Of a stretch of DNA of 64,000 nucleotides, positions 1-7,269 are shown piece by piece. Below the pieces are notes generated by a model, which was not told the DNA's origin, ran no database searches, and saw only the letters and a list, made by a program, of their open reading frames with translations. The translations under genes and the position numbers were made by a program. The stretch covers positions 620,001 through 684,000 of the forward strand of contig NZ_BQYJ01000001.1 of NCBI RefSeq assembly GCF_023168165.1, given 5' to 3'. This stretch comes from Niallia sp. NCCP-28 (lineage in GTDB: Bacteria; Bacillota; Bacilli; Bacillales; Cytobacillaceae). The stretch's first letter is position 1, and each line of letters opens with the position of its first letter.

Positions 1-1421
1 CCATTATGATCTCCATACATAACAATTATGCTGTTATCATAAATCCCTTCCTCTTTTAGCTGTTGAATAAACTGTTTTAGTGCTTCATCTTGATAACGTA
101 CTGTTGGAATATAATTATTTAAGGTTTTGCTTCCTGTTGTAAGAGGCTCAATAAATTTATCTTCTTCCTCTAAAACAAAAGGAAAATGATTTGTTAATGT
201 AATAAATTTACTGTAAAACGGCTGCGGCATTTCTTTTAAATGTTGAATAGACTGTTCAAAAAAGTCAATATCCTTTAATCCCCAACCAACGGAATTTTCT
301 TCCTTTACATCATAATCCTCTATTTCATAAAAACGCTGATAACCTAAGCTTTGATACATAATATCCCTATTCCAAAAACTCTTATTATTTGCATGCAAAC
401 TTGCTGTATAGTAACCATTTTCATTCAGAATTTCTGGTGTTGCACGATACTCATTTCCAGAATGAGTAAAAAAGACAGCTCCTCGACTTAGTGGATACAG
501 CGAATTTTCCACGATAAACTCTGAATCAGATGTTTTCCCTTGTCCTGTTTGATGATAAAAATTATTAAAATAGTAGCTTTTTTTAATAAAATCATTTAAA
601 AATGGCGTTATTTCTTCCCCGTTTACTTCCCGGTTTACTAAAAAACTTTGGGTAGATTCTAAGCTGATTAGTATAACATTTTTTCCTTTAGCAATTCCAA
701 ACATGTCTTGATTAGGCGCTGCATAGTTGGCAGCATTATAATTGACAATGTCGGTTAATTTACCGCCATCTGCTAATGCTCTTTGGGCAGAAGATTTCGT
801 CTGCAAAAATAAATCATATAATTGGTAATTATAAGCACCGATATTTTTCACTAATATTTCTCTATCAAATGTTCTGGTTAGAAGCTGTGTACGCTGTGTT
901 TCTGCAAGACTTAAATTGAAAAAGGCAAACCCTGCAGCTGCTAGATAAAATATTCTTTTGGCCCATCTTGTATAAGTTGGATACTTTATAAAACTAGGAC
1001 TCTTTTTAATCAAAACAGCTAAAATAATAATATCAGCAAAATAGAACATATCTGTCCAAGAAACAAGTTCCTTCACACTGCTTCCTAAATCACTCATATT
1101 ACTTGTTTGAAACAAAAGAGGCAATGTTAAAAAATCCGTATAGATTCGATAAAATACAACATTTGCATATAAAATTATTCCTAAAAAAATACTTGATCCT
1201 AATATATATCTTTTTTGATGTTTTTCTTTTAAAAACAAGCTGATGCCAAAAATAAACAGCAATGAACTTAATGGATTAATCCATAAAATAAACTGCTGTA
1301 TGCCATTTTCAATTTTGATATCAAAACTTGTCTCATATACAATATTTGTCTTTAACCAAATTAATAGTATGGCAATAGTCAAAAGAGACAGACCTGGCCA
1401 TTTTTTATTTGCAATCAACAC
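1..1421 (-). CDS. yqgS: LTA synthase paralogue YqgS, C-terminus beyond window
   Basis: Reading leftward from a GTG at 1421 the frame is open to the window edge (about 473 residues), so the C-terminus is missing. Several hydrophobic segments lie in the first 170 residues. An extracellular sulfatase-like domain follows, with a metal-binding SLES near residue 255, the GKTSDSEF block holding the catalytic threonine near 297, and an YGDH motif at the edge. This is the lipoteichoic acid synthase family, which polymerises glycerol phosphate from phosphatidylglycerol on the outer membrane face. The start is supported by an AGGGGG ribosome site 8 bases upstream. B. subtilis has the LtaS paralogue yqgS next to glcK, and the same order is seen here, so yqgS is the likely orthologue. 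I am sure of the family and fairly sure of the orthologue. Confidence 0.9.
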   Translation of the reverse strand, partial: MLIANKKWPGLSLLTIAILLIWLKTNIVYETSFDIKIENGIQQFILWINPLSSLLFIFGISLFLKEKHQKRYILGSSIFLGIILYANVVFYRIYTDFLTLPLLFQTSNMSDLGSSVKELVSWTDMFYFADIIILAVLIKKSPSFIKYPTYTRWAKRIFYLAAAGFAFFNLSLAETQRTQLLTRTFDREILVKNIGAYNYQLYDLFLQTKSSAQRALADGGKLTDIVNYNAANYAAPNQDMFGIAKGKNVILISLESTQSFLVNREVNGEEITPFLNDFIKKSYYFNNFYHQTGQGKTSDSEFIVENSLYPLSRGAVFFTHSGNEYRATPEILNENGYYTASLHANNKSFWNRDIMYQSLGYQRFYEIEDYDVKEENSVGWGLKDIDFFEQSIQHLKEMPQPFYSKFITLTNHFPFVLEEEDKFIEPLTTGSKTLNNYIPTVRYQDEALKQFIQQLKEEGIYDNSIIVMYGDHN

Positions 1422-1624
1422 TCATAAATCCCCCTATTTCTCATCCTTTTTCTTCTCTTTATATTTTTTATAAAAAATTCATATATTTTTCATTTTATTT
1501 TCATAATAAAAATTTATAATATATTATTTCCTAATATATAGACGAATAACTAATAAAAAGGTTTCATTTTTTATGTTTTATGAAATAATTTCCATTTTAT
1601 AAAAAACACCATTTTCCTTCCAAA

Positions 1625-1664
1625 CAAAAAAAATCTGCACTAAAACTGTTTCAGAAAGCAGAAA
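1625..1664 (-). terminator. probable terminator of yqgQ-glcK
   Basis: On the minus strand, about 40 bases after the glcK stop, an outer TCTGC/GCAGA pairing encloses an inner CTGAAACAG hairpin and is followed by a run of eight T. The stem is interrupted, so the call is moderate. The remaining 1422-1624 stretch is very A+T-rich and I see no gene in it. Confidence 0.5.
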
Positions 1665-1703
1665 ACAATGTTAGTGAGATCCTTTTTTTAATCTATTTAT
1701 TTT

Positions 1704-2666
1704 TTATGCTTTTGCCAACCATGCTGCACCAATTACTCCTGCTACATTTCCTAATGTAGCGACATCTAGATTAGTAGACTGTGCCACACTCTTAAAAGAA
1801 TATGCTTTAAAATATTCTTCTACAGGTTTTAAAAGCACATCACCTGCTTTAGACACGCCTCCGCCTAAGACAATCTTTTCTGGATTTAATGTATTGGCGA
1901 TGTTCGCTAATGCTAATCCTAAATGCTGGGCAATATAAGAAATTACATCACAAGCAACCTTATCCCCATTTCTTGCTGCATCAAAGACATCTTTTGCAGT
2001 AAAAGTTCCTTGTTCATTTAAGATTTCTTGAAGTTCACCAGCTTCCTTGGCAGCTCCTAAAAATTCCTTTGCTACTCTTACAATTCCCGTTGCCGATGCA
2101 ATTGTTTCCAAACAGCCAGTTTTTCCGCAATTGCATGGTGCACCATTTTCTACCACGGATGTTAAATGGCCAATCTCTCCGGCAGCTCCTTTTACGCCTT
2201 GAACGATATCCCCATTCACAATTACACCGCCGCCTACACCAGTACCAAGGGTCACACATACTAAATCTTTGCTTCCAGCCCCTGCACCTTTCCACATTTC
2301 TCCTAAAGCAGCACAATTTGCATCATTATCGATAATAACAGGCAAGCCTAATTCTGCTTCTAATCGCTCTTTTAGGGGGAAATTATCTGGCCATCCCAAA
2401 TTGACTGTATTATAGATAATTCCTGTTTCATAATCAAATGGACCAGGCGCTCCCATCCCTACACCTGCTACCTCTTGTTTCGAGTGATTCCATTTATTTA
2501 ATTTTTCCTCAATCGACTTGGCGATATCTATTGTAATGTTTTTGCCTTCTTCAGAGTTATCTGTAGGAATTTCCCAACTATCTATTAAATCACCAGCTGT
2601 TGTTAAAAAAGCTATTTTTACCGTTGTTCCGCCTAAATCAACACCAATAACCCATTTCTGTTCCAT
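1704..2666 (-). CDS. glcK: ROK-family glucokinase
   Basis: A 320-residue ROK kinase that phosphorylates cytosolic glucose with ATP to glucose 6-phosphate, feeding glycolysis. The phosphate-1 motif DLGGTT is at residues 10-15, the catalytic DNDAN at 113-117, the GTGVGGG adenosine/phosphate loop at 141-147, EIGH at 164-167, and the zinc signature CxCGxxGCxE at 178-186. All are intact and the length is normal. It lies 12 bases downstream of yqgQ on the same strand, as in B. subtilis, and is probably co-transcribed with it. The next gene on the strand is yqgS, again the B. subtilis order. Confidence 0.97.
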   Translation of the reverse strand: MEQKWVIGVDLGGTTVKIAFLTTAGDLIDSWEIPTDNSEEGKNITIDIAKSIEEKLNKWNHSKQEVAGVGMGAPGPFDYETGIIYNTVNLGWPDNFPLKERLEAELGLPVIIDNDANCAALGEMWKGAGAGSKDLVCVTLGTGVGGGVIVNGDIVQGVKGAAGEIGHLTSVVENGAPCNCGKTGCLETIASATGIVRVAKEFLGAAKEAGELQEILNEQGTFTAKDVFDAARNGDKVACDVISYIAQHLGLALANIANTLNPEKIVLGGGVSKAGDVLLKPVEEYFKAYSFKSVAQSTNLDVATLGNVAGVIGAAWLAKA

Positions 2667-2678
2667 ACTCTTCTCCCC

Positions 2679-2885
2679 TTACTTCTCTCTGTCTTCTTTA
2701 AGATGCAAAATTTCTTGATTTAATAAAAATAATGCGGATTCAAATTCTTGTTTATCTATTAATTGAGATCTGTGCAGCTCTTCTACTTCAGATTTCATTA
2801 ACTCTAAATCACCAATTCGATCCCCAATATAAATAATTGTTCCATATTGTTTTAAAAATTGCTGTATGTCATAAATTGTTTTCAT
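2679..2885 (-). CDS. yqgQ: YqgQ family small protein (DUF910)
   Basis: A 68-residue soluble helical protein with the YqgQ/DUF910 pattern (IGDRIGDLELM in the middle, and a charged C-terminal helix with LHLKEDREK). Its function is not known; structural work on the family shows a small three-helix fold. It directly precedes glcK with a 12-base gap, matching B. subtilis, where yqgQ lies between the rhomboid gene yqgP and glcK. Here the rhomboid gene is absent and the next gene upstream is on the other strand. Confidence 0.9.
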   Translation of the reverse strand: MKTIYDIQQFLKQYGTIIYIGDRIGDLELMKSEVEELHRSQLIDKQEFESALFLLNQEILHLKEDREK

Positions 2886-3254
2886 TTTAACCCTCTATCA
2901 GTTCTTTTTATTTAAATAGATTAACAGAGCTTAATCCATTTAAATCGTTTTCACTTTTAGTATAAAACAATTTTTCCTTTTCCTCAAGATTGTCTTTTTC
3001 ATCAAATAATTTTTCCCTGAAATTTCGAACAACTTGTTACAGAGCAAAAAAATAAAAATAAAACTTCAATCATTGGAGTTTTCTCTTATCCCCCCTTAGG
3101 TTCGGATCGATGGACCGTAAGTAAAGGATAAAACAGCAAACATGAATAAAGCTTATCCATCATATAATATGTAAAGTTTTTATTCTATTTTAAACGGCAA
3201 CTTCTTTTTAATAAATAACCGTACACACGAAAACATTTATAGTGGGGAATGGAA
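2886..3254. other. intergenic stretch with one degenerate repeat
   Basis: No gene is seen. Around 3091-3125 there is a diverged copy of the short repeat seen better at 6222 and 24848 (cttaggtt..., then ccgtaa). The divergent promoters of yqgQ-glcK and the + strand gene at 3255 must lie here. A TATAAT occurs at 3163-3168 but without a convincing -35. Confidence 0.4.
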
Positions 3255-4127
3255 ATGAAAAGAGATTTCATATTATTAAGCTTGTCATTAGCTTTTCTTA
3301 TTTCTGTATTTTATGTATTTCAGCAAAATCAGATTGCAAAAGAGAGCATTACGTATTTTCCAATTGACCCAACCGTCTCCTTTCCAAAAGCAGAGACTTC
3401 CATTCGACTTCAGAATCAAAGATATGATGAATACAGCATCGAATGGGAGACCACATCCAATCTTAATAAACGTGCCTATTTAAGACAAAATATGAGTTTA
3501 TTATATGCAAACGGCAAACTTGTCAGCAAAATGGGGGAATGGAAACAAAATACAATGGAATTATCGGAAAAGAAAACAGTTGTTGAAAAGCAAAGTAAAA
3601 AATTCGAAGCAATTTCTTTCCATTATGCAGAAATTCATGATAAAAATGAGCGCATCTTCAGTTCGCAAAAAATAACATATGATTTCTTGTATGTAGTCAA
3701 TTCAAAATATGATAATCAAGCAAAAGTTTTTCAAAATGTAAAAAATCAAGATGAAAAAGAGTGGAAAAAACTTCTAGACTCTCAGACAAAAGAATATCTT
3801 TATTATTATTTCAATCAAAGCATAAAAAAAAATCAGCTGCCACTTGAACAATATCCCCTTCAGCTTTTATTGACAGACTTTGAAAAATTTAACGAAGAGC
3901 CACTAAAAGGTTTTACTCAAAAACAAACAGCAAAAATTATCGGACAACTAATGGAAGGACTATATAAAAATTATTTCCTAGGAATTAGAACAGCAAATGG
4001 AGATATAATAGATCCAATCGGCAGCACGATTCCTATTATTCTTGTCGCCAAAGATCATCTTTTAGTTGAATTTACCACTAAAAGCGGGGAATCTATTATT
4101 CTTAGGCAGCAAATTTCTGCTTTTTAA
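3255..4127 (+). CDS. unrecognised membrane-anchored protein
   Basis: I do not recognise this 290-residue protein. It has a short N-terminal positive stretch (MKRD) and one hydrophobic segment at about residues 4-22, then a charged lysine-rich extracytoplasmic part, so it looks like an uncleaved signal anchor or an exported protein without a lipobox. An ATG two codons upstream at 3249 is less likely, because GGGGA at 3244-3248 would then touch it. With the ATG at 3255 the spacing is 6. No cysteine pair or catalytic motif is evident. It stands alone between yqgQ and the minus-strand 4408 gene. No gene of this kind is expected here from B. subtilis synteny. Confidence 0.75.
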   Translation: MKRDFILLSLSLAFLISVFYVFQQNQIAKESITYFPIDPTVSFPKAETSIRLQNQRYDEYSIEWETTSNLNKRAYLRQNMSLLYANGKLVSKMGEWKQNTMELSEKKTVVEKQSKKFEAISFHYAEIHDKNERIFSSQKITYDFLYVVNSKYDNQAKVFQNVKNQDEKEWKKLLDSQTKEYLYYYFNQSIKKNQLPLEQYPLQLLLTDFEKFNEEPLKGFTQKQTAKIIGQLMEGLYKNYFLGIRTANGDIIDPIGSTIPIILVAKDHLLVEFTTKSGESIILRQQISAF

Positions 4128-4189
4128 TTTGCTGCCTTCCTATTACAATGTGTTTTTCAGGCTATTCTCCTATAATTTGCTACTATTTA

Positions 4190-4280
4190 ATGCACAGGAT
4201 AAATACATTTCGCTTTCCGAGGAGTCCAGATCTGTCTCTTTATTCCCGCAGGAGTCTGCATGTATTCAGCCTGCTCAGTA
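4190..4280. repeat. degenerate composite repeat, GC-richer half
   Basis: The sequence reads cgctttccgaggagt ... attcccgcaggagtc, similar to copies near 32945, 39385 and 51815. It lies in the 280-base gap between converging genes. The repeat type, ending in cccgcaggagt, is common between genes of Bacillaceae. Its function is unknown. Confidence 0.5.
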
Positions 4281-4383
4281 ATTCTAAAACTTTTTTCATC
4301 TTATTCAACAAGCAATGAATTTTTTAAATAAACCACTTTTTACAAAGTAAATGCTTGTGCTAAAATCACTAACAGGTCCAATA

Positions 4384-4409
4384 AAAAAAAGACCAAAAAG
4401 GCCTTTTTC
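4384..4409 (-). terminator. terminator of rpmG/DUF92-side genes
   Basis: On the minus strand AAAAAGGCC pairs with GGTCTTTTT (one G-U) around a TTTTT loop and runs into more T. It overlaps the stop codon of the 4408 gene. Confidence 0.7.
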
Positions 4410-4599
4410 AGTAGCTCGTTGGTTTTGAAAAAACAGTGCTCATCATTTGATTGCGCAAACCGGGCAAATTCATTGCAAATTTTATTAAATATTTGCGCAA
4501 TAATCTGCTTTTTAAAACCGTATTTAAAATACGATAGCGTTTTTTCAGCAGATAATATCCGCTTAATCCGATTAGCAAAATGGAGAAAATTTTCGGCAT
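4408..4599 (-). CDS. small single-pass membrane protein (YqgO position)
   Basis: A 63-residue protein with one N-terminal hydrophobic segment (FSILLIGLSGYYLL) followed by a basic tail ending in SKPTSY. The ATG at 4599 is chosen because AGGAGG at 4607-4612 is 7 bases upstream; the ATG at 4605 lies only one base from that site. In B. subtilis a gene for a similarly small protein, yqgO, follows the cyclo-ligase gene. The position suggests this could be its counterpart, but I cannot align the two, so no symbol is given. It lies 73 bases downstream of the DUF92 gene on the same strand. Function unknown. Confidence 0.65.
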   Translation of the reverse strand: MPKIFSILLIGLSGYYLLKKRYRILNTVLKSRLLRKYLIKFAMNLPGLRNQMMSTVFSKPTSY

Positions 4600-4672
4600 T
4601 TTCATCCCTCCTACCACTTAGTTTGGAGAAAAAGTGAAATTTTATCCATACAATTTTTATTCTAGCTAGAAT

Positions 4673-5449
4673 TTACAAAAGAACAAAAAGTGCTAACAAT
4701 GCGGCAAATACTCCTGATAAAATATTGACAATATCATTATTTAAAATGGTAAATCCTTTACGCTTGACTGTTTTTTTCCCACAATGGATTTTTTTCTCAA
4801 CCATTTTTTCACATACTTTACATTGATATTCAGCTTGCAGCAAAGCACCTAATAATGTATCCAATAAATTTCCAACGAACCCAAAGATGCCAATAATTAT
4901 CATCTCTTTTACCGATATAGAAAAAAGAAAAAAAGTGCATACTGCAATAAAAAAGGAACCGCAAATAGCTGCAGCTGTACCAAGTGCACTGACTGCTCCA
5001 GATGTGCCCGTTTCTGCCAAACGGAAGTTTTTGATAGAAAGCGGTTGTTTTTTGCTTAATGTGCCAATTTCTGATGCCCATGTATCAGAATTAGACGCTG
5101 CAATGAAAATCGCAAATAGATATATCCAAAGCGATTCATTTGTAGCGAGATAAACAAGACTTGCAAAAGATGCCGCTCCACCATTTGCCAGTACTTGAAA
5201 AGCATCTCGTTCACTGCCCTTTTCCACCTTTTCTTCCATCATAATTTTTTGGCTTTTTTTGTACTTTGATAAAAGACTAGATGACAGAAAAAAAGCGCCT
5301 AAAAGCAATAATCCTTTATACCCTAATCCTAAAGCAATACAGATGCCTACAAAAAATGCAGCAATACTCCCGCTGCTATTCAAAAATTGAACTTTTTTTG
5401 CCGATACAACTACAAAAAAAATGATCAGCATATATAAGAAGGTAATCAT
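4673..5449 (-). CDS. DUF92 family membrane protein
   Basis: A 258-residue integral membrane protein with about six hydrophobic segments. It has the DUF92 hallmarks: the NSDTWASEIG stretch after the third segment, a GxxGAxSxLGT run, and a C-terminal NDxVNxxS motif. A cytoplasmic loop contains CKVC and a further Cys (IHCGKK). The family includes the plant phytyl-phosphate kinase VTE6, so a polyprenyl-phosphate kinase activity is conceivable, but none is shown for bacterial members. Its start overlaps the cyclo-ligase stop by four bases (ATGA), implying translational coupling. It takes the place of the B. subtilis rhomboid protease gene yqgP in this neighbourhood. Confidence 0.9.
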   Translation of the reverse strand: MITFLYMLIIFFVVVSAKKVQFLNSSGSIAAFFVGICIALGLGYKGLLLLGAFFLSSSLLSKYKKSQKIMMEEKVEKGSERDAFQVLANGGAASFASLVYLATNESLWIYLFAIFIAASNSDTWASEIGTLSKKQPLSIKNFRLAETGTSGAVSALGTAAAICGSFFIAVCTFFLFSISVKEMIIIGIFGFVGNLLDTLLGALLQAEYQCKVCEKMVEKKIHCGKKTVKRKGFTILNNDIVNILSGVFAALLALFVLL

Positions 5450-6015
5450 GTTGGGATATATACCCCTCTATTTGTAATTATTCTATCAACTGGCAAATCA
5501 TGAGTTTCTATCGGCAAATCAGTCATAAGCTGCATTTCAAATGCTAGGGATAATGTTTTTCCAGCATACTTCATTAAATAGCGATCATAATAGCCTCCGC
5601 CAAATCCAAGCCGAAATCCTTCTGTTGTAAAGCCTAGTCCTGGAACAATTAATAAATCTATTTCTTTAGGTGCTGTTTCCTCTGTGACCTTTTCTATCGG
5701 CTCATGCAAACCACTATATACAGTTTCTAGTTGATGAAAGGATGTCAGTTTTCGAAATGCCATTTCTCTGGTTTTTGGCAAACATTTTGGCACACTTACT
5801 GTTTTCCCCAGTTCCCATGCACGGTGAATAATTTCATATGTATCTACTTCAGGAAAATTCGAGATTGTAATGCCAATGCTTTTTGCTTGCATAAATAGAG
5901 GATCCGCCAATAATTCCCCAGCGATTTCCCTAGATAATTTTATATGCTCTTCTTTCGTTAATAGATTTAATTTTTCTTTTATTTGTTTGCGAACAATATG
6001 CTTTGCCTGCTTCAT
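5446..6015 (-). CDS. fthC: 5-formyltetrahydrofolate cyclo-ligase
   Basis: Converts 5-formyltetrahydrofolate plus ATP to 5,10-methenyltetrahydrofolate in the cytosol, returning a storage or inhibitory folate to one-carbon metabolism. The family signature is clear: the C-terminal block PGLGFTTEGFRLG followed by GGGYYDRYL, and a basic N-terminal segment with RKQIKEKL. The protein is 189 residues from the ATG at 6015. A longer start at 6036 is unlikely because its codons contain the AGGAGG ribosome site (6028-6033), which is 12 bases from 6015. It is coupled to the DUF92 gene by a 4-base overlap and corresponds to B. subtilis yqgN. Confidence 0.93.
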   Translation of the reverse strand: MKQAKHIVRKQIKEKLNLLTKEEHIKLSREIAGELLADPLFMQAKSIGITISNFPEVDTYEIIHRAWELGKTVSVPKCLPKTREMAFRKLTSFHQLETVYSGLHEPIEKVTEETAPKEIDLLIVPGLGFTTEGFRLGFGGGYYDRYLMKYAGKTLSLAFEMQLMTDLPIETHDLPVDRIITNRGVYIPT

Positions 6016-6221
6016 TCTGTCATGCCGCCTCCTCATTTTTAGCTGCTAGCCATTTCTTTTCTTTGCCCTATATTTTTAATTGGTTGTGAAATTGTACATA
6101 CAGTTTTTCTCTTTTCTCAGAGCTGTTTTTGCAGAAACTGTTATTATTGTTTTTATATCGCTTTATTCAGCCATTTTGTTGCTTTCCGTTTGAATCAACT
6201 AATTAACTCATCTTCTCTCTT

Positions 6222-6262
6222 CACCCCTTAGGTGAGGGTCAAAAGCCCGTTAATGCGTCATA
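6222..6262. repeat. short dispersed repeat ending ccgttaatgcgt
   Basis: This copy reads cccttaggtgaggg ... gcccgttaatgcgtc and closely matches the one at 24848-24886. More diverged copies are near 3091, 11905, 30399 and 55308. It sits in the 330-base gap between rpmG and the cyclo-ligase gene, where I see nothing else besides the rpmG terminator. Confidence 0.5.
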
Positions 6263-6337
6263 AATTAATTTCCGCAAAACAACAAAGTTTGCAAAAAGAG
6301 TTTTTTTAACAAGTTCTTCGCTAAAAAAATTGCATAC

Positions 6338-6365
6338 AAAAAAAACAGAAGGGATATCCCCTCTG
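6338..6365 (-). terminator. terminator of rpmG
   Basis: On the minus strand CAGAGGGGAT/ATCCCTTCTG forms a 10-base stem with one mismatch, followed by eight T, directly after the rpmG stop. Confidence 0.85.
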
Positions 6366-6366
6366 C

Positions 6367-6516
6367 TTATTTTGTTTCGCGGTGAGTTGTAGTACGTTTT
6401 TCTCTTGAGCAATATTTTTTTAGCTCAAGACGATCTGGGTTATTTCGTTTATTTTTTTTAGAAATGTAGTTACGATCTCCACATTCTGTGCAAGCTAACG
6501 TAATGTTTACACGCAT
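6367..6516 (-). CDS. rpmG: 50S ribosomal protein L33
   Basis: A 49-residue protein beginning [13 protein letters not shown] and ending THRETK, the L33 pattern, part of the large ribosomal subunit near the E site. It keeps a CxxC pair (Cys9, Cys12) and one further Cys (KKYCSREK), where fully zinc-binding forms have a second CxxC. It is therefore a three-cysteine variant, which is usual for one Bacillus L33 paralogue. The ribosome site GGAGGG is 7 bases upstream of the ATG at 6516. In Bacillus, non-zinc L33 paralogues can be Zur-regulated. I see no Zur box upstream here. Confidence 0.95.
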   Translation of the reverse strand: MRVNITLACTECGDRNYISKKNKRNNPDRLELKKYCSREKRTTTHRETK

Positions 6517-6583
6517 GTTATTTCCCTCCAAACTATTGCTATACTAGTTCGTGCATACGACTTTTATATGATAACACTTTTTG

Positions 6584-7210
6584 TTAGGAAATGCTAGTAT
6601 GATTTTTTATTAGATAAGAATTCATTGCCATTACATCTTGTTTTTCTTTGCCATGGATAGCCCATGCTCTGCCAATCGCCGAGGAATGAGGGTTTATTTC
6701 TGCATTTAAGGAGAAAATACTGACTGAGGCTCCTTTTCCCATTGGCTGGTATTTTAAAATTCCAGTTCCGTGTTTGCTCCATATATGTTCTGTATGGATA
6801 TTCCAAAAGGGCTGGATTGTTCTTTGCTCCATTTTATAGCCATTGCATTCACCGTTCACTAGAAACAAATCCTGGTCAACAGAGTGAAAAATTACATTAT
6901 CAGTAGGAGAAACAAAGGCCAAATGCTCTTTAAAAGGTTTCGTATAATGATTCAGCATCAATATTTTCAACTGTTTTGTAACAGAGGAATGATTTCTTAC
7001 ATAAATCTCGCTATATTGGATCTTTGAGTGTTTGGAAAGATGTTTTATATGCACTGAAATAGAATGGTCAGGAATTAATTTCTCATATCCATTTTGTATC
7101 CAGTATGTTTTTCCATCTATCCATATTCCAGGAGTGCCAATCAATCTTCCAACGGTAGCTTCTTTTTGAATACATTGATAATCTGTATTTAAGTAAGCTT
7201 CTGATTTCAT
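6584..7210 (-). CDS. unrecognised 208-residue protein downstream of GT4 fusion
   Basis: I do not recognise this protein. It is soluble, predicted rich in beta strands, and has no signal peptide or membrane segment. Notable stretches are GTPGIWIDGKTYWIQNGYE near the N-terminus and IGRAWAIHGKEKQDV near the C-terminus. The ATG at 7210 is chosen because AAGGTGA lies 7 bases upstream; the ATG at 7216 would sit almost on it. It is the last gene of a three-gene minus-strand unit with the GH57-GT4 fusion and the DUF4912 protein (60-base gap). A role linked to the glycan made or handled by that enzyme is an inference from position only. Confidence 0.75.
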   Translation of the reverse strand: MKSEAYLNTDYQCIQKEATVGRLIGTPGIWIDGKTYWIQNGYEKLIPDHSISVHIKHLSKHSKIQYSEIYVRNHSSVTKQLKILMLNHYTKPFKEHLAFVSPTDNVIFHSVDQDLFLVNGECNGYKMEQRTIQPFWNIHTEHIWSKHGTGILKYQPMGKGASVSIFSLNAEINPHSSAIGRAWAIHGKEKQDVMAMNSYLIKNHTSIS

Positions 7211-7269
7211 CCTCATTTCACCTTTTTTAATTTATTTTTATTGCCTTAGCAGAAATCTTTCCAAAGCGA

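Noticed and set aside
2035-2335. Open frames on both strands inside glcK
   Set aside because: They overlap a gene with complete kinase motifs and have no ribosome site or family resemblance.
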